A DNA stretch of 64,000 nt from Pseudomonadota bacterium (GCA_029779845.1 JAKOZT010000137.1:1-64000), one strand, 5' to 3'; counted from the first letter of the stretch, positions 35,139 to 44,797 are shown. A program made the numbers and translations. Notes: a model not told the origin generated them from the letters alone.

Positions 35139-37111
35139 ACGCCGTGCGCGAGCTTCAATCGCCGGCCGAGCAGGTCGACATCGTCGCGACCCTGCAGGGC
35201 ACGCTGGGAACCGACCCGCGCACCGGCCGCCGGCGCACGCTGCCGCAGCTGCTGTTCGATCAGGCCGCCGCGCAGGGCGCCAAGCCCTACCTGCGCCGCA
35301 AGCACAAGGGCATCTGGCAGGACATCAGCTGGCAGGACTTCGTCGACGAGGTGACGACCATCGCCCACGCGCTGCGCCGCCGCGGCCTGCGCGCCGGCGA
35401 CGTGGTGGCCATGCTCAGCGACAACCTGCCCGAGCTGTACGCGATCGAGCTGGCGGCGCACTGCGTGGGCGCCTGCGTGACCTGCCTGTACCCCGACGAG
35501 AGCTCGGCCAACCTGCGCTACGTGCTCGAGCACTCGGGCGCCCGGCTGCTCTTCGCGCAGGACCAGGAGCAGGTCGACAAGGCGCTGGCGCTGGGCCCTT
35601 CGGTCGGCAAGGTCGAGGCCATCGTCTACATCGAGGAGCGCGGGCTGTGGACCTACGAGGATCCGCGCCTCGTCGCGTTCCAGGCGCTGCGCGGCAGCGG
35701 CCGCCAGCCGGCGCGCGAGGAGTCCGACGCGCTGCAGGCGGCGATCCGCGGCGCGCGCGACACCGACGCCGCGGCGCTGTGCTACACCTCGGGCACCACC
35801 GGGCAGCCCAAGGCGGCGGTGTTCTCGCACCGCTACGTGCTGGACAACGCCTACCGGCTGATGTCCGCGCTGGAGATCACCGGCGGCACCAAGTACCTGA
35901 GCTACATGTCGCTGTCGTGGGCGCCCGAGCAGATCGGCCTGGGGCTGGGCCTGCTGGCGCCGATGGTGGTGCACTTCAGCGAGACCGCCGCCAGCGTGCA
36001 GGCCGACCTGCGAGAGGTCGGCGTCGAGTTCCTGCTGTTCTCGCCGCGCCAGTGGGAGATGATGGATTCCGCGGTCGGCGCGACCATGCTGCAGGCCGGG
36101 CCGCTGCGGCGCCGCATCGTCGACTGGGCCACGCGCGAGGGGCTGCGCGCCGTGCGCGAGGGCGGCGGCGGCCTGCGCCACTGGCTGGCCAAGGTCGTGG
36201 CGCTGACGGCGATCCGCGACAACATGGGCGTGAAGTACGTGAAGTACGCGCTGTGCGCCGGCAGCGGCATGTCCACCGAGATCTTCGACCACTTCCACGC
36301 TTTGGGCGTGCCGCTGCGCAACCTCTACGGCTATTCGGAGCACGGCATGCTGTCGGCGCACTACGGCGAGCGCTACGACGCCGCGACCATCGGCCATCTG
36401 ATGCCGGTCGACCCGACGCTGGGCGTGCCGCTCGAATTCGCGCTGACTGCCGAAGGCGAGCTGCTGGTCAAGGGCGGCAGCGGCGTCAGCCCGTACCTGA
36501 ACGCCCCCGAGCAGACCGCGGCGGGCATGGCCGGCGAGTGGCACCGCTCCGGCGACGCGGTGCGGCTCGACGAACAGGGCGCGCTGATCTACCTCGACCG
36601 CGTCAAGCACCTCAAGCGGCTGCGCTCCGGCCACCGCTTCCCGCCGCAGTTCATCGAGAACCAGCTGCGCGCCTCGCCCTACGTGCGCGATGCGCTGGTG
36701 CTCGGCGACGAGTCGCGCGAGCACGTCGCGGTGCTGGTCAACATCGACGAGACGGTGGTCGCGCGCTTCGCCGAGATCCACGGCATCGCCTGGCGCACCT
36801 TCACCGACCTGAGCCAGCACGCCGAGGTGCACGCGCTGATCGGCCGGGTCATCCGCGCGGTCAACGAGCGCCTCGATGTGCATGCCCGCGTCGTGCGCTT
36901 CGCCACCTTCCCGAAGGATCTCGACCCCGACGACGGCGAGCTGACGCGCTCGCGCAAGCTGCGCCGCGAGGTGATCGAGGAGCGCTACCGCCGCCTGATC
37001 GAGGCCATCTACGACGGCTCGCGCAGCTGCGCGCTGGAGGTGCAGGTGCGCTACGCCGACGGCGCGGTGAGCCAGCTGCGCCAGGACGTTCTCATCTCCG
37101 AGGGAGTCTGA
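35135..37111 (+). CDS. AMP-dependent acyl-CoA synthetase (long-chain type)
   Basis: A 658-residue adenylate-forming enzyme that activates a carboxylic acid to its CoA ester. The P-loop YTSGTTGQPKAAVF (near 215), the YGYSEHG A5-type motif and the hinge LDRVKHLKRLRSGHRFPPQ are intact, and the C-terminal Lys is retained in LTRSRKLRRE. The size and insertions fit the FAA/long-chain class often found inside Liv-type transporter operons. The GTG start overlaps the livG-type stop (GTGA), and the permease gene begins two bases after its stop. It presumably activates the substrate as it enters. Confidence 0.92.
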   Translation: MNAVRELQSPAEQVDIVATLQGTLGTDPRTGRRRTLPQLLFDQAAAQGAKPYLRRKHKGIWQDISWQDFVDEVTTIAHALRRRGLRAGDVVAMLSDNLPELYAIELAAHCVGACVTCLYPDESSANLRYVLEHSGARLLFAQDQEQVDKALALGPSVGKVEAIVYIEERGLWTYEDPRLVAFQALRGSGRQPAREESDALQAAIRGARDTDAAALCYTSGTTGQPKAAVFSHRYVLDNAYRLMSALEITGGTKYLSYMSLSWAPEQIGLGLGLLAPMVVHFSETAASVQADLREVGVEFLLFSPRQWEMMDSAVGATMLQAGPLRRRIVDWATREGLRAVREGGGGLRHWLAKVVALTAIRDNMGVKYVKYALCAGSGMSTEIFDHFHALGVPLRNLYGYSEHGMLSAHYGERYDAATIGHLMPVDPTLGVPLEFALTAEGELLVKGGSGVSPYLNAPEQTAAGMAGEWHRSGDAVRLDEQGALIYLDRVKHLKRLRSGHRFPPQFIENQLRASPYVRDALVLGDESREHVAVLVNIDETVVARFAEIHGIAWRTFTDLSQHAEVHALIGRVIRAVNERLDVHARVVRFATFPKDLDPDDGELTRSRKLRREVIEERYRRLIEAIYDGSRSCALEVQVRYADGAVSQLRQDVLISEGV

Positions 37112-37112
37112 C

Positions 37113-37994
37113 GTGGAGTTCGTCCAAGTCGTCGTCAACGGCGTGCTGACCGGGCTGGTCTACGGCGTCCTGGCGCTGTCGTTCGTCGTCATCTACCGCG
37201 CCTCCAAGATCGTCAACCTGGCGCAGGGCCAGCTGGTGATGCTCTCGGGCGTGTTCGTGTCGCTGTTCGCGGTGCGCCTGGGGCTGTCGCTGTGGCTGGC
37301 GCTGCCGCTCGCGGTGGCGGCCAGCGCCCTGCTCGGGCTGGCGATCGAGCGCACCGTGTTCCGGCGCCTGATCGGCCAGCCGGCGTTCACCACCGTGATG
37401 GCGAGCATCGGCCTGCTGATCTTCCTGCAGGCGGCCACGCAGGTGTTCTTCGGCGCGCAGGACAAGCCCTTCCCGCGCATCTTCCCCGAGGGCGCGTGGA
37501 CGCTCGGGCCGCTGCAGGTGAGCAAGACGCTGGCGATCGGCGCCGCGATCACACTGGCCGTCACCGAGGCGATGCACTTGTTCTTCACCCGCACGCGGCC
37601 CGGGCTGCGCCTGGCGGCGGTGGCGGAGGACCACACCATCGCGCTGTCGCTCGGCGTGTCGGTGCGCGAGGCGACCACCGTCGCGTGGATCGCCGGCACG
37701 CTGCTCGCGCTGCTGGCGGCCAGCATCCTGCTGTCGGGCAACGCGGTCGGCCTGCACGTCTCGGAAGTCGGCCTGCGCCTGCTGCCGGTGGCCATTCTCG
37801 GCGGGCTGGAAAGCGTGCGCGGCTCGGCGCTGGCCGGCCTGATCGTCGGTGTCGGCGAGGCGCTGGCCTCGCGCTACCTCGACGAATGGACCAACGGTGC
37901 GGCGTCGCTGGTGTTCCCCTATCTGCTGATGATCGTCGTCCTGCTGGTCCGGCCGCACGGGCTGTTCGGGTGGCGCACCACCGAAAGGCTGTAA
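37113..37994 (+). CDS. ABC transporter permease (LivH type)
   Basis: A 293-residue inner-membrane permease with about eight hydrophobic segments and the LivH family features FVQVVVNGVLTGLVYGVLAL, IVNLAQGQLVML and AILGGLESVRGSALAGLIVG. It pairs with the LivM-type permease that follows after three bases. GTG start, one base after the ligase stop. It imports the substrate recognised by the binding protein at 33077. Confidence 0.93.
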   Translation: MEFVQVVVNGVLTGLVYGVLALSFVVIYRASKIVNLAQGQLVMLSGVFVSLFAVRLGLSLWLALPLAVAASALLGLAIERTVFRRLIGQPAFTTVMASIGLLIFLQAATQVFFGAQDKPFPRIFPEGAWTLGPLQVSKTLAIGAAITLAVTEAMHLFFTRTRPGLRLAAVAEDHTIALSLGVSVREATTVAWIAGTLLALLAASILLSGNAVGLHVSEVGLRLLPVAILGGLESVRGSALAGLIVGVGEALASRYLDEWTNGAASLVFPYLLMIVVLLVRPHGLFGWRTTERL

Positions 37995-37997
37995 GCC

Positions 37998-39050
37998 ATG
38001 CTTCGTTCGGGTCTGTTCTTCCAGAGTCATGCCGCCGAGCGCGCGCTGGTGCACACCGCGCCGCAGCGCTGGATGCTCGCCGCGCTGCTGGTGGCGCTGT
38101 TCGCGCTGCCCGTCGTGGCGGGCGGCCCCATCCTGGGCATCGTCACGATGGCCGGCATCACGCTGATCGCGGTGTTCGGCCTGCAGGTCACGATCGGCCT
38201 GGCCGGGCAGCTCAACCTCGGGCAGTCGGCATTCGTCGGCGTCGGCGCCTTCGTCGCCGCCGCGCTGGCCACGCGCGGCTTCGGCATCTGGGTCTGCCTG
38301 CCGGCCGCGGCGCTCGCGGCCGGCGCGGTCAGCATCGTGTTCGGCCTACCGGCGGCGCGCATCAAGGGCTTCTATCTGGTGCTGACCACCATCGCGGCGC
38401 AGATCATGTTCCCGATCGTGATCGGGCGGCTGCCGGCCAGCTGGTTCGGCGGCAACGCCGGGCTGCCGGTCGATCCGCCGGTGATCTTCGGCGCCGCCGT
38501 CGACACGCCGGTGCGCATGTACGAGATGGTGCTCGTCGTGTGCATGCTCGCCTACCTCGCGACGCGCAACCTGGCGCGCTGCCGCACCGGCCGGGCGTTC
38601 CAGGCGATGCGCGACAACGACATCGCCAGCTCGGTGATGGGCATCAACCTGGCCTACTACAAGATGCTGGCGTTCTTCGCCGGAGCCTTCCTGGCCGGCA
38701 TCAGCGGCTGCCTGCTCGCCTACTACGTGCGCTACGTGTCGACCGAGCAGTTCACGCTGTGGCTGTCGGTGTGGTACGTCGGCATGCTGATCGTCGGCGG
38801 CATGCGCTCCTCGCTGGGCGCCATCCTCGGCGTGGTGTCGCTGACGCTGCTCGACGAAGGCGTGCGCGCCGTCGGCAACCTGGTGGTGGCCAGCACCGGC
38901 GCGAGCGGCGGCGTCGTGCTGGCGCTGAGCAACATGGCGCTGGGCGCGGTGATCGTCGCGATCCTGATCTTCGAGCCGCTCGGGCTCGAGCATCGCTGGG
39001 AGCGCATCAAGCTCGGCTACCGCCTCTGGCCGTATCCGCGCAAAGCCTGA
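37998..39050 (+). CDS. ABC transporter permease (LivM type)
   Basis: A 350-residue permease with 8-10 hydrophobic segments. LivM signatures are LQVTIGLAGQLNLGQSAFVGVGA, GRAFQAMRDNDIASSVMGINL and YKMLAFFAGAFLAGISGCL. It forms the transmembrane pore with the LivH-type protein. It is the fifth gene of the operon starting at 33077. Confidence 0.93.
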   Translation: MLRSGLFFQSHAAERALVHTAPQRWMLAALLVALFALPVVAGGPILGIVTMAGITLIAVFGLQVTIGLAGQLNLGQSAFVGVGAFVAAALATRGFGIWVCLPAAALAAGAVSIVFGLPAARIKGFYLVLTTIAAQIMFPIVIGRLPASWFGGNAGLPVDPPVIFGAAVDTPVRMYEMVLVVCMLAYLATRNLARCRTGRAFQAMRDNDIASSVMGINLAYYKMLAFFAGAFLAGISGCLLAYYVRYVSTEQFTLWLSVWYVGMLIVGGMRSSLGAILGVVSLTLLDEGVRAVGNLVVASTGASGGVVLALSNMALGAVIVAILIFEPLGLEHRWERIKLGYRLWPYPRKA

Positions 39051-39061
39051 GGGTGCCGCGC

Positions 39062-39904
39062 ATGACGAACGAGCACATCCAATCCCAAGCGGCGGCGGCC
39101 GGCGCGCACCCGATCGAGCTGCGCAACATCGACGTCACCTTCGAGGGCGTGATCCAGGTGCTACGCAGCGTCAGCCTGGAGGTCCGCCAGGGCCAGATCG
39201 TCTCGCTGATCGGCGGCAACGGCGCGGGCAAGACCACCACGCTGAAAGCCATCTCCAGCCTGCTGGCCGTCGAGCGCGGCCGCGTGATCGACGGCAGGAT
39301 CCTGCTCGACGGCCGCGACATGACCAACGCCGACCCCTGCGGCGTGGTGCGCGGCGGCACCGTGCAGGTGCTGGAGGGCCGCAAGGTGCTGCACCACCTG
39401 AGCGTCGAGCAGAACCTGCGCGCCGGCGCGCACTTCCGCAGCGACCGCCAGGCCGTCGAGTGCGACCTGCACGAGATGCTGTCGATCTTCCCGAAGCTCG
39501 AACTGCTGAAGGCGCGGCCGGCCGGCTACCTGTCGGGCGGCGAGATGCAGATGCTGCTGGTCGGCCGCGCGCTGATGGCCTCGCCGCGCGTGCTGCTGCT
39601 CGACGAGCCGTCGATGGGGCTGGCCCCGCGCGTGGTGCAGGAGCTGTTCGACGCCATCCACTCGGTGTGCAAGCGGCGCGGCATCGCGGTGCTGCTGGTC
39701 GAGCAGAACGTGCGCGCGGCCTTGCAGATTTCCGACTTCGGCTACGTGATGGAGAACGGCCGCGTGGTGCTCGCCGGCTCGCGCGAGTCGCTCGAAGGCA
39801 ACCAGGACGTGCGCGAGTTCTACCTAGGCCTCGGCAGCGCCGAGGACAAGATGAGCTACCGCGACGTCAAGCATTACCGCCGCCGCAAGCGCTGGCTGGG
39901 CTGA
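39062..39904 (+). CDS. ABC transporter ATP-binding protein (LivF type)
   Basis: A 280-residue ATPase with Walker A GGNGAGKTT (near 49), the signature LSGGEMQMLLVGRAL, Walker B LLLLDEPSMGLAPR and the switch His replaced by the family-typical Gln in VEQNVRAAL. It is longer than a standard LivF (about 235) through a short N-terminal extension and a basic tail (HYRRRKRWLG). The ATG at 39062 follows the LivM stop by 11 bases. Confidence 0.92.
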   Translation: MTNEHIQSQAAAAGAHPIELRNIDVTFEGVIQVLRSVSLEVRQGQIVSLIGGNGAGKTTTLKAISSLLAVERGRVIDGRILLDGRDMTNADPCGVVRGGTVQVLEGRKVLHHLSVEQNLRAGAHFRSDRQAVECDLHEMLSIFPKLELLKARPAGYLSGGEMQMLLVGRALMASPRVLLLDEPSMGLAPRVVQELFDAIHSVCKRRGIAVLLVEQNVRAALQISDFGYVMENGRVVLAGSRESLEGNQDVREFYLGLGSAEDKMSYRDVKHYRRRKRWLG

Positions 39905-39906
39905 AG

Positions 39907-40359
39907 ATGACGCAGAAGCTGTACTTCGAGGATTTCGTCCCCGGCGCGGAATACCCGCTGGGCGAGCACTTCATCGAGCGGGAGGAGCTGATCGAGTTCG
40001 CGCGCAAGTACGACCCGCAGCCCTTCCACACCGACGAAACGGCGGCGCGCGCCAGTCCGCTCGGATGCCTGTGCGCCAGCGGCTCGCAGACCTTCGCGAT
40101 CTGCCAGCGCCTGGCCTTCGACCGCATCTACGGCCGCACGGCCGCGGTGGCCGGCGCGGGCGTCCACAACATCCGCTTCCTGGCCCCGGTGCTGCCCGAC
40201 GACACCTTGACGGGCGTGGCGACGATCGGCGAGTGCCGCTCCAGCCGCAGCCAGCCCGACCGCGGCATCGTGATGGTGGAGCTGGCGATGCGCAATTCGG
40301 TCGGCGACAGGGTCGCGACGATGGACACCAGCCTGGTCGTCCTTCGCAAGCCGGGCTGA
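39907..40359 (+). CDS. MaoC-like (R)-specific enoyl-CoA hydratase
   Basis: A 150-residue hot-dog-fold protein. The catalytic Asp-His pair of (R)-hydratases is present in YDPQPFHTDETAA (near 35-40), followed by LCASGSQTFAICQRL. It probably hydrates an enoyl-CoA of the pathway in the cytoplasm. The ATG comes two bases after the livF-type stop, and the next gene starts ten bases later. Confidence 0.88.
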   Translation: MTQKLYFEDFVPGAEYPLGEHFIEREELIEFARKYDPQPFHTDETAARASPLGCLCASGSQTFAICQRLAFDRIYGRTAAVAGAGVHNIRFLAPVLPDDTLTGVATIGECRSSRSQPDRGIVMVELAMRNSVGDRVATMDTSLVVLRKPG

Positions 40360-40369
40360 CGAGGCCGCC

Positions 40370-41389
40370 ATGAGGGATGCCCTGTTCGATACGGCGATCA
40401 CGCGCCTGTTCGGGATCCGCCATCCCCTCCTTTGCGGAGGCCTGCACTGGCTGGCCGACGCCCGCTACGTGGCGGCCGCCGTCAACGCCGGCGGCATGGG
40501 GTTCATCACCTGCATGTCGTTCCCCGGCGATCCGCAGGCCTTCCGCCGGGAAGTCCAGCGCTGCCGCGAGCTTTGCCAGGGAAAGCCGTTCGGCGTGAGC
40601 GTGGCCATCTCGCGGCGCGCCGGCCCGGAGCGCCTCGATCCGTTCATCGACGTCGTCGTCTCGGAGGGGGTCCGCTTCGTCGAGACCTCGGGCGACAGCC
40701 CGGCGGCCATCCTCGGCCGGCTCAAGCAGGCCGGCTGCATCGTGATGCACAAGGCGCCCACGCTGAAGCACGCGACGAGCGTGCAGCAACTGGACGTGGA
40801 TGCGGTCGCCGTCGTCGCCGGAGAGGCCGGCGGGCATCCCGGCACCGTCATGCTGCCGCAGATCATCCAGGCGCCGCTGGCGGCGGACAGGATCCACAAG
40901 CCGCTGATCGTTGCCGGCGGCATGTCCACCGGGCGCCATCTGGTGGCGGCCATCGCGATGGGCGCGGACGGCGTGCTGATGGGCTCGCGCATGCTGGTGG
41001 CTGACGAGATCTGGGCGCACGCGGCCTACAAGAAGCATTTGACGACGCTCGACGAGCACGCAACCCTGGTGGTGATGAAGACCCTGCGCGCCAACCACCG
41101 GGTGCTGGCCAACGAGAGCGCGAGGGCCGCGGCCGATCTCGACGACAGCGGCGTGACGCAGTTCGAGCCCTATGCGCCGCATGCGAGCGGCGAACTCGCC
41201 CGCGAGGCGTATCGGACCGGCAATTTCGAGCGTGGGCTTCTTTCCGCGGGGCCCTCGGTGGTGTTCGCGAACGAAGTCAAGCCGGTCGAGGCGATCTTCG
41301 ACCAGATCATCGATGAAGCTGCCGAAGCACTGCACCGGACGACGCGGGCGGTCGTGCGGCCCGTGGCAGCCCGGGAGGCGTGCGCATGA
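40370..41389 (+). CDS. Flavin oxidoreductase, nitronate monooxygenase family (third copy)
   Basis: A 339-residue FMN TIM-barrel protein, more divergent than the pair at 18414 and 31678 and closer to classical nitronate monooxygenases: ITRLFGIRHPLLCGGLHWLA start, VVAGEAGGHPGTVMLPQ (near 148-163) and IVAGGMSTGRHLVAAIAMGA (near 182). It may reduce or oxidise an acyl-CoA intermediate; the reaction is unknown. Its stop overlaps the ATG of the AraC-type gene by four bases. Confidence 0.87.
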   Translation: MRDALFDTAITRLFGIRHPLLCGGLHWLADARYVAAAVNAGGMGFITCMSFPGDPQAFRREVQRCRELCQGKPFGVSVAISRRAGPERLDPFIDVVVSEGVRFVETSGDSPAAILGRLKQAGCIVMHKAPTLKHATSVQQLDVDAVAVVAGEAGGHPGTVMLPQIIQAPLAADRIHKPLIVAGGMSTGRHLVAAIAMGADGVLMGSRMLVADEIWAHAAYKKHLTTLDEHATLVVMKTLRANHRVLANESARAAADLDDSGVTQFEPYAPHASGELAREAYRTGNFERGLLSAGPSVVFANEVKPVEAIFDQIIDEAAEALHRTTRAVVRPVAAREACA

Positions 41390-42237
41390 CCAGTCTCGTG
41401 ACCAGCCGGCCGGCGCCGATGCGCTGCGCCAGCGCCGACCGCATGATGTGGATCACGCCGAGCCGCATCTTCTACGCCGGGCTGCTGGGCGCGCCGTCGC
41501 TGCAGTCCAAGGGGGCCGTCGTCGTCTACGTCGCGCTGGAGGGCGCGCTGCGCGTGCGCGTCGGCGGCGGCGAGGCGCGGAGCGCGGAGGTGGCCGTCAT
41601 CCAGCCGTACACGCCTTACGAGATCGTCGCGTGCGGCCGCCACGTGCTGTCCATCGTGATCGAGGCCGAGACGGTGGACCGCGAGCGCCTGCCCGCGCCG
41701 CTGAACGAGTGCGGCCCGGTGGCGATGCCGGCCTTCGCGGCGCACGTGCGGCAGCTGCACCGCGCCTGGGTGGACAAGGGCGCGGCGTTCGATCTCACGC
41801 CCGGCGACTTCGACCCGAGCTTCTTCGGCGCGGCCCTGCCCGCCGCGCGCCACGACGCGCGCATCGCGGCGGTGATCGGGCGCCTGCAGGGCCAGCCGTC
41901 GACGCCGCTGTCGGCGGTGGAGGCGGCGGCGGTGGCGAAGCTCTCGCCCTCGCGCTTCCTGCACCTGTTCCGGCAGGAGGTCGGCGCCACCTTCCGCGCC
42001 TTCCGCGGCTGGAAGCGGGCGCGCAGCGTGCTGCACTACGTCAAGCGCGACGACAACCTGATCGCCGTCGCGCTGGACACCGGCTATCCGGATGCGGCGC
42101 ACTTCTGCCGCTGCATCCGCCAGACCTACGGGCTGCGGCCCAAGGACATCTTCGCCGGCTCGCGCAAGCTGCGGCTGATCGACCCCTGCCCGCCGCCGGC
42201 CCGGGCGCTGGGCGCGCACGCGGGAGGCGCGCAATGA
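41386..42237 (+). CDS. AraC family transcriptional regulator (cupin-type N-terminus)
   Basis: A 283-residue regulator unlike the other two AraC proteins of the window. A beta-rich N-terminal sensing domain (about 1-120, VVVYVALEGALRVRVGGGEA) precedes a C-terminal HTH pair (about 175-275) with VAKLSPSRFLHLFRQEVGAT and IAVALDTGYPDAAHFCRCIR. It lies inside a catabolic operon with four-base overlaps on both sides, so it is co-expressed with the enzymes, suggesting feedback control. Confidence 0.88.
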   Translation: MTSLVTSRPAPMRCASADRMMWITPSRIFYAGLLGAPSLQSKGAVVVYVALEGALRVRVGGGEARSAEVAVIQPYTPYEIVACGRHVLSIVIEAETVDRERLPAPLNECGPVAMPAFAAHVRQLHRAWVDKGAAFDLTPGDFDPSFFGAALPAARHDARIAAVIGRLQGQPSTPLSAVEAAAVAKLSPSRFLHLFRQEVGATFRAFRGWKRARSVLHYVKRDDNLIAVALDTGYPDAAHFCRCIRQTYGLRPKDIFAGSRKLRLIDPCPPPARALGAHAGGAQ

Positions 42238-43289
42238 ACCCCTTGCAGGGCGTGCGCTTCGTCGAGTTCGAGGGCATCGGGCCGGCGCCGATGGTCGGCC
42301 GCATCCTCGCCGACATGGGCGCGGACGTGACCCTCGTGACGCGCCCCGAAGCGCCGCAGGCGGTGCGCACGCTCGGCGGCGAAGGCGTGGACACCCTGCG
42401 CCACGGCAAGCGCGTGGTGACGCTCGACCTCAAGACGCGCGAGGGCGTGCGCGCCGCGCTCGACCTCGTGGCCGCGGCCGACGGCCTCGTCGAAGGGCAG
42501 CGGCCCGGCGTGATGGAGCGCCTCGGCCTCGGGCCCGAGGCCTGCGCCGCGGTCAACAAGCAGCTGGTCTACGGGCGCATGACGGGCTGGGGCCAGACCG
42601 GCCCGCTGTCGCAGGCGGCCGGCCACGAGATCAACTACGTGGCGCTGAGCGGCATGCTGTCGATTGCCGCGCACCGCGACGGCGTGCCGGTGCTGCCGGT
42701 GTCGGTGCTCGGCGACGCCGGCGGCGCGCTCGGCCTGGCGCTGGGCATGGTCTGCGGCGTGCTGCGCGCGCGCGCCTCGGGGCAGGGCTGCGTGGTGGAC
42801 GGCTCGGTGCTCGAGGTCGTCGCGATGCTCGGCAACCTGGCGCACTGGCTGCGGGCCTGCGGCCAGCTCGACGGCGACAAGCCCAGCCCCTTCGTCGACT
42901 CGCCCTTCTACGGCGCCTACCGCTGCGCCGACGGCCGCTTCATCTCGCTGGCCGCGGTGGAGCCGAGCTTCTATGCCGTGCTGCTGCGCCGGCTCGGCCT
43001 GGCCGACGTCGACGCGGCGGCGCAGTACGACAGCGCCACCTGGCCGGCGCTGCGGCAGCGCTTCGAGCGCCTGTTCGCGCAGCAGCCGCAGCGGCACTGG
43101 TGCGAACTGCTCGAAGGCAGCGATGCCTGCTTCGCGCCGGTGCTCGGCATGCGCGAGGCGATGGAGCATCCGCACAACCGCGCGCGCGGCGTGTTCCGCA
43201 TCGACGAGGGCGGCAGCCTGCGCATCGCGCCGGCGCCGCGTTTCACGCCGCTGGTCGACACCGTGCCCCATATCGGAGGCGCGGCATGA
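42234..43289 (+). CDS. Class III (CaiB/BaiF) CoA-transferase or acyl-CoA racemase
   Basis: A 351-residue family III protein with FEGIGPAPMVGRILADMGAD near the N-terminus, LVYGRMTGWGQTGPLSQAAGH and GHEINYVALSGML, and the region VDGSVLEVVAMLGN where the catalytic Asp of this family sits. It may move CoA between acids or, like alpha-methylacyl-CoA racemase, invert a 2-methyl-branched acyl-CoA before dehydrogenation. The GQTGPL/AMACR-like pattern and the many dehydrogenases favour the racemase option (inference). It overlaps both neighbours by four bases. Confidence 0.87.
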   Translation: MNPLQGVRFVEFEGIGPAPMVGRILADMGADVTLVTRPEAPQAVRTLGGEGVDTLRHGKRVVTLDLKTREGVRAALDLVAAADGLVEGQRPGVMERLGLGPEACAAVNKQLVYGRMTGWGQTGPLSQAAGHEINYVALSGMLSIAAHRDGVPVLPVSVLGDAGGALGLALGMVCGVLRARASGQGCVVDGSVLEVVAMLGNLAHWLRACGQLDGDKPSPFVDSPFYGAYRCADGRFISLAAVEPSFYAVLLRRLGLADVDAAAQYDSATWPALRQRFERLFAQQPQRHWCELLEGSDACFAPVLGMREAMEHPHNRARGVFRIDEGGSLRIAPAPRFTPLVDTVPHIGGAA

Positions 43290-44797
43290 GCGCGATCACC
43301 ACCTACGCGGAGCTGCTCGTCCGCAACGCCGAGGCCCACGGCGCCCAGCCGGCCCTGCTGGGCGAAGCCGGCGGCGTCACCCATGCCGAACTCGCGCGGC
43401 GTGCCCGCTGTCTCGCCGCGGCGCTGGCGGCCCTCGGCGTCGCGCGCGACGACCGGGTCGCCGTGCTGGCCGGCAACCGCGGCGAGATCCTTGAACTGCT
43501 GGGCGCCGTGGCGTTTCTCGGCGCCACGCTGGTGATGCTCAACGTGCGCTGGAGCGCGGCCGAGATCGCCGGCGTGGTCCAGGATGCCGCGCCGCGTCTG
43601 CTGTTCGCAGACCCCGAGCTCGAGCCGCTGCTCGCCTCGGTGCCCGCGCACGTCGGCTGCCGCTCGCTCGGCGAGCGCGCCGGGCGCCTGGCGGCCTGGA
43701 ACGAACTCGACCGGACGCGCGAGACCGGCGCATCGGCGGCGAGCGCGCACGCGCCGCTGCTGGGCATTCCCACCGCGGCCGTGGAAGGCCGGCCGCGCAT
43801 CGCGCTGCTGTCGCACGCGGCGCTGCTGCATCAGGCGAGGCTGATCTCGCAGGCCTGGTCGCTGAGCCCGGCCGACCGCTACCTGTGCATGCTGCCGCTG
43901 TTCCACGCGGCGGCGATGGTCCTCACGCTGACGGCGCAGGCCAACGGCGGCGCGACGATCATTCAGGCGCGCTTCGATGCAACCGCAGCGGCCGAGGCGA
44001 TCGCAACGCATCGCGTCAGCTTCTTCGCCAGCTTCGCGCCCATGCTCGCCGGCATCCTGGACGCCGCCGAGGCCGCGCCGGCGAGCCTGCAATCGCTGCG
44101 CGCGCTCACCGGGCTCGAGCCGCCGGAGGTGGTGCAGCGGCTGCGCAGCCGCTGTCCGCAGGCGGTGTTCTGGAGCATGTACGGGCAGACGGAAACGAGC
44201 GGCTTCGCGACGCTCTCACCCGCGTCCGAGCGGCCCGGTTCCGCCGGCAAGCCCTTGCCCGGCGTCGAGCTGGCCATCGAGCACGAGAGCGGCGGCTGGG
44301 CGCAGCCCGGAGAGCCGGGCGAGATCGTGCTGCGCAGCGCCTGCGTCTTCAACGGCTACTGGCAGCGGCCCGGCGAGACGGCGCACACGCGCCGCGGCGG
44401 CTGGCACCACACCGGCGACCTCGGGCGGCTCGATGCGGACGGCTTCCTCTGGTACCTCGGGCGCACCGCCGACAAGGAGCTGATCAAGAGCGGCGGCGAG
44501 AACATCTACCCGGCCGAGGTGGAGGCGGCGCTGGCGGCGCATCCGGCGGTGGCGCAGGCCGTGGTGCTGGCCGTGCCCGACGAGCGCTGGGGCGAGGCGG
44601 TGCGCGCCGTGTGCGTGCTGAAGGCGGGCCAGGCGCTCACGCCGGAGGCGCTGATCGACTTCGTGGCCGGGCGCATCGCCCGCTTCAAGCGCCCGCGCGA
44701 CGTGCTGTTCGCCACCGCGCTGCCGCGCCTGGCGGACGGCCGCGTCGACCGCGCCGCCGCCCGGGCGCGCTATGCGACGGCGAAGACCCCGCGATGA
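43286..44797 (+). CDS. AMP-binding acyl-CoA synthetase-like protein with degenerate active site
   Basis: A 503-residue ANL-superfamily protein. The YGQTETSG motif, the HHTGDLGRLD motif and the hinge GRTADKELIKSGGENIYP are normal. However, the P-loop (usually TSGTTGxPK) reads GIPTAAVEGRPRI (near 158-170), and the C-terminal catalytic Lys is replaced by Arg in LADGRVDRAAA (near 484). Adenylation is therefore doubtful; it could catalyse only the thioester step, bind a ligand, or be a non-enzymatic partner. No frameshift is visible and the frame is fully open. It is tightly coupled to neighbours by ATGA overlaps. Confidence 0.88.
   Translation: MSAITTYAELLVRNAEAHGAQPALLGEAGGVTHAELARRARCLAAALAALGVARDDRVAVLAGNRGEILELLGAVAFLGATLVMLNVRWSAAEIAGVVQDAAPRLLFADPELEPLLASVPAHVGCRSLGERAGRLAAWNELDRTRETGASAASAHAPLLGIPTAAVEGRPRIALLSHAALLHQARLISQAWSLSPADRYLCMLPLFHAAAMVLTLTAQANGGATIIQARFDATAAAEAIATHRVSFFASFAPMLAGILDAAEAAPASLQSLRALTGLEPPEVVQRLRSRCPQAVFWSMYGQTETSGFATLSPASERPGSAGKPLPGVELAIEHESGGWAQPGEPGEIVLRSACVFNGYWQRPGETAHTRRGGWHHTGDLGRLDADGFLWYLGRTADKELIKSGGENIYPAEVEAALAAHPAVAQAVVLAVPDERWGEAVRAVCVLKAGQALTPEALIDFVAGRIARFKRPRDVLFATALPRLADGRVDRAAARARYATAKTPR

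Noticed and set aside
33077-39904. Branched-chain amino acid uptake system
   Set aside because: Family resemblance is to LivJGHMF, but the interleaved acyl-CoA ligase and the surrounding pathway argue for an organic acid; kept only as transporter type.
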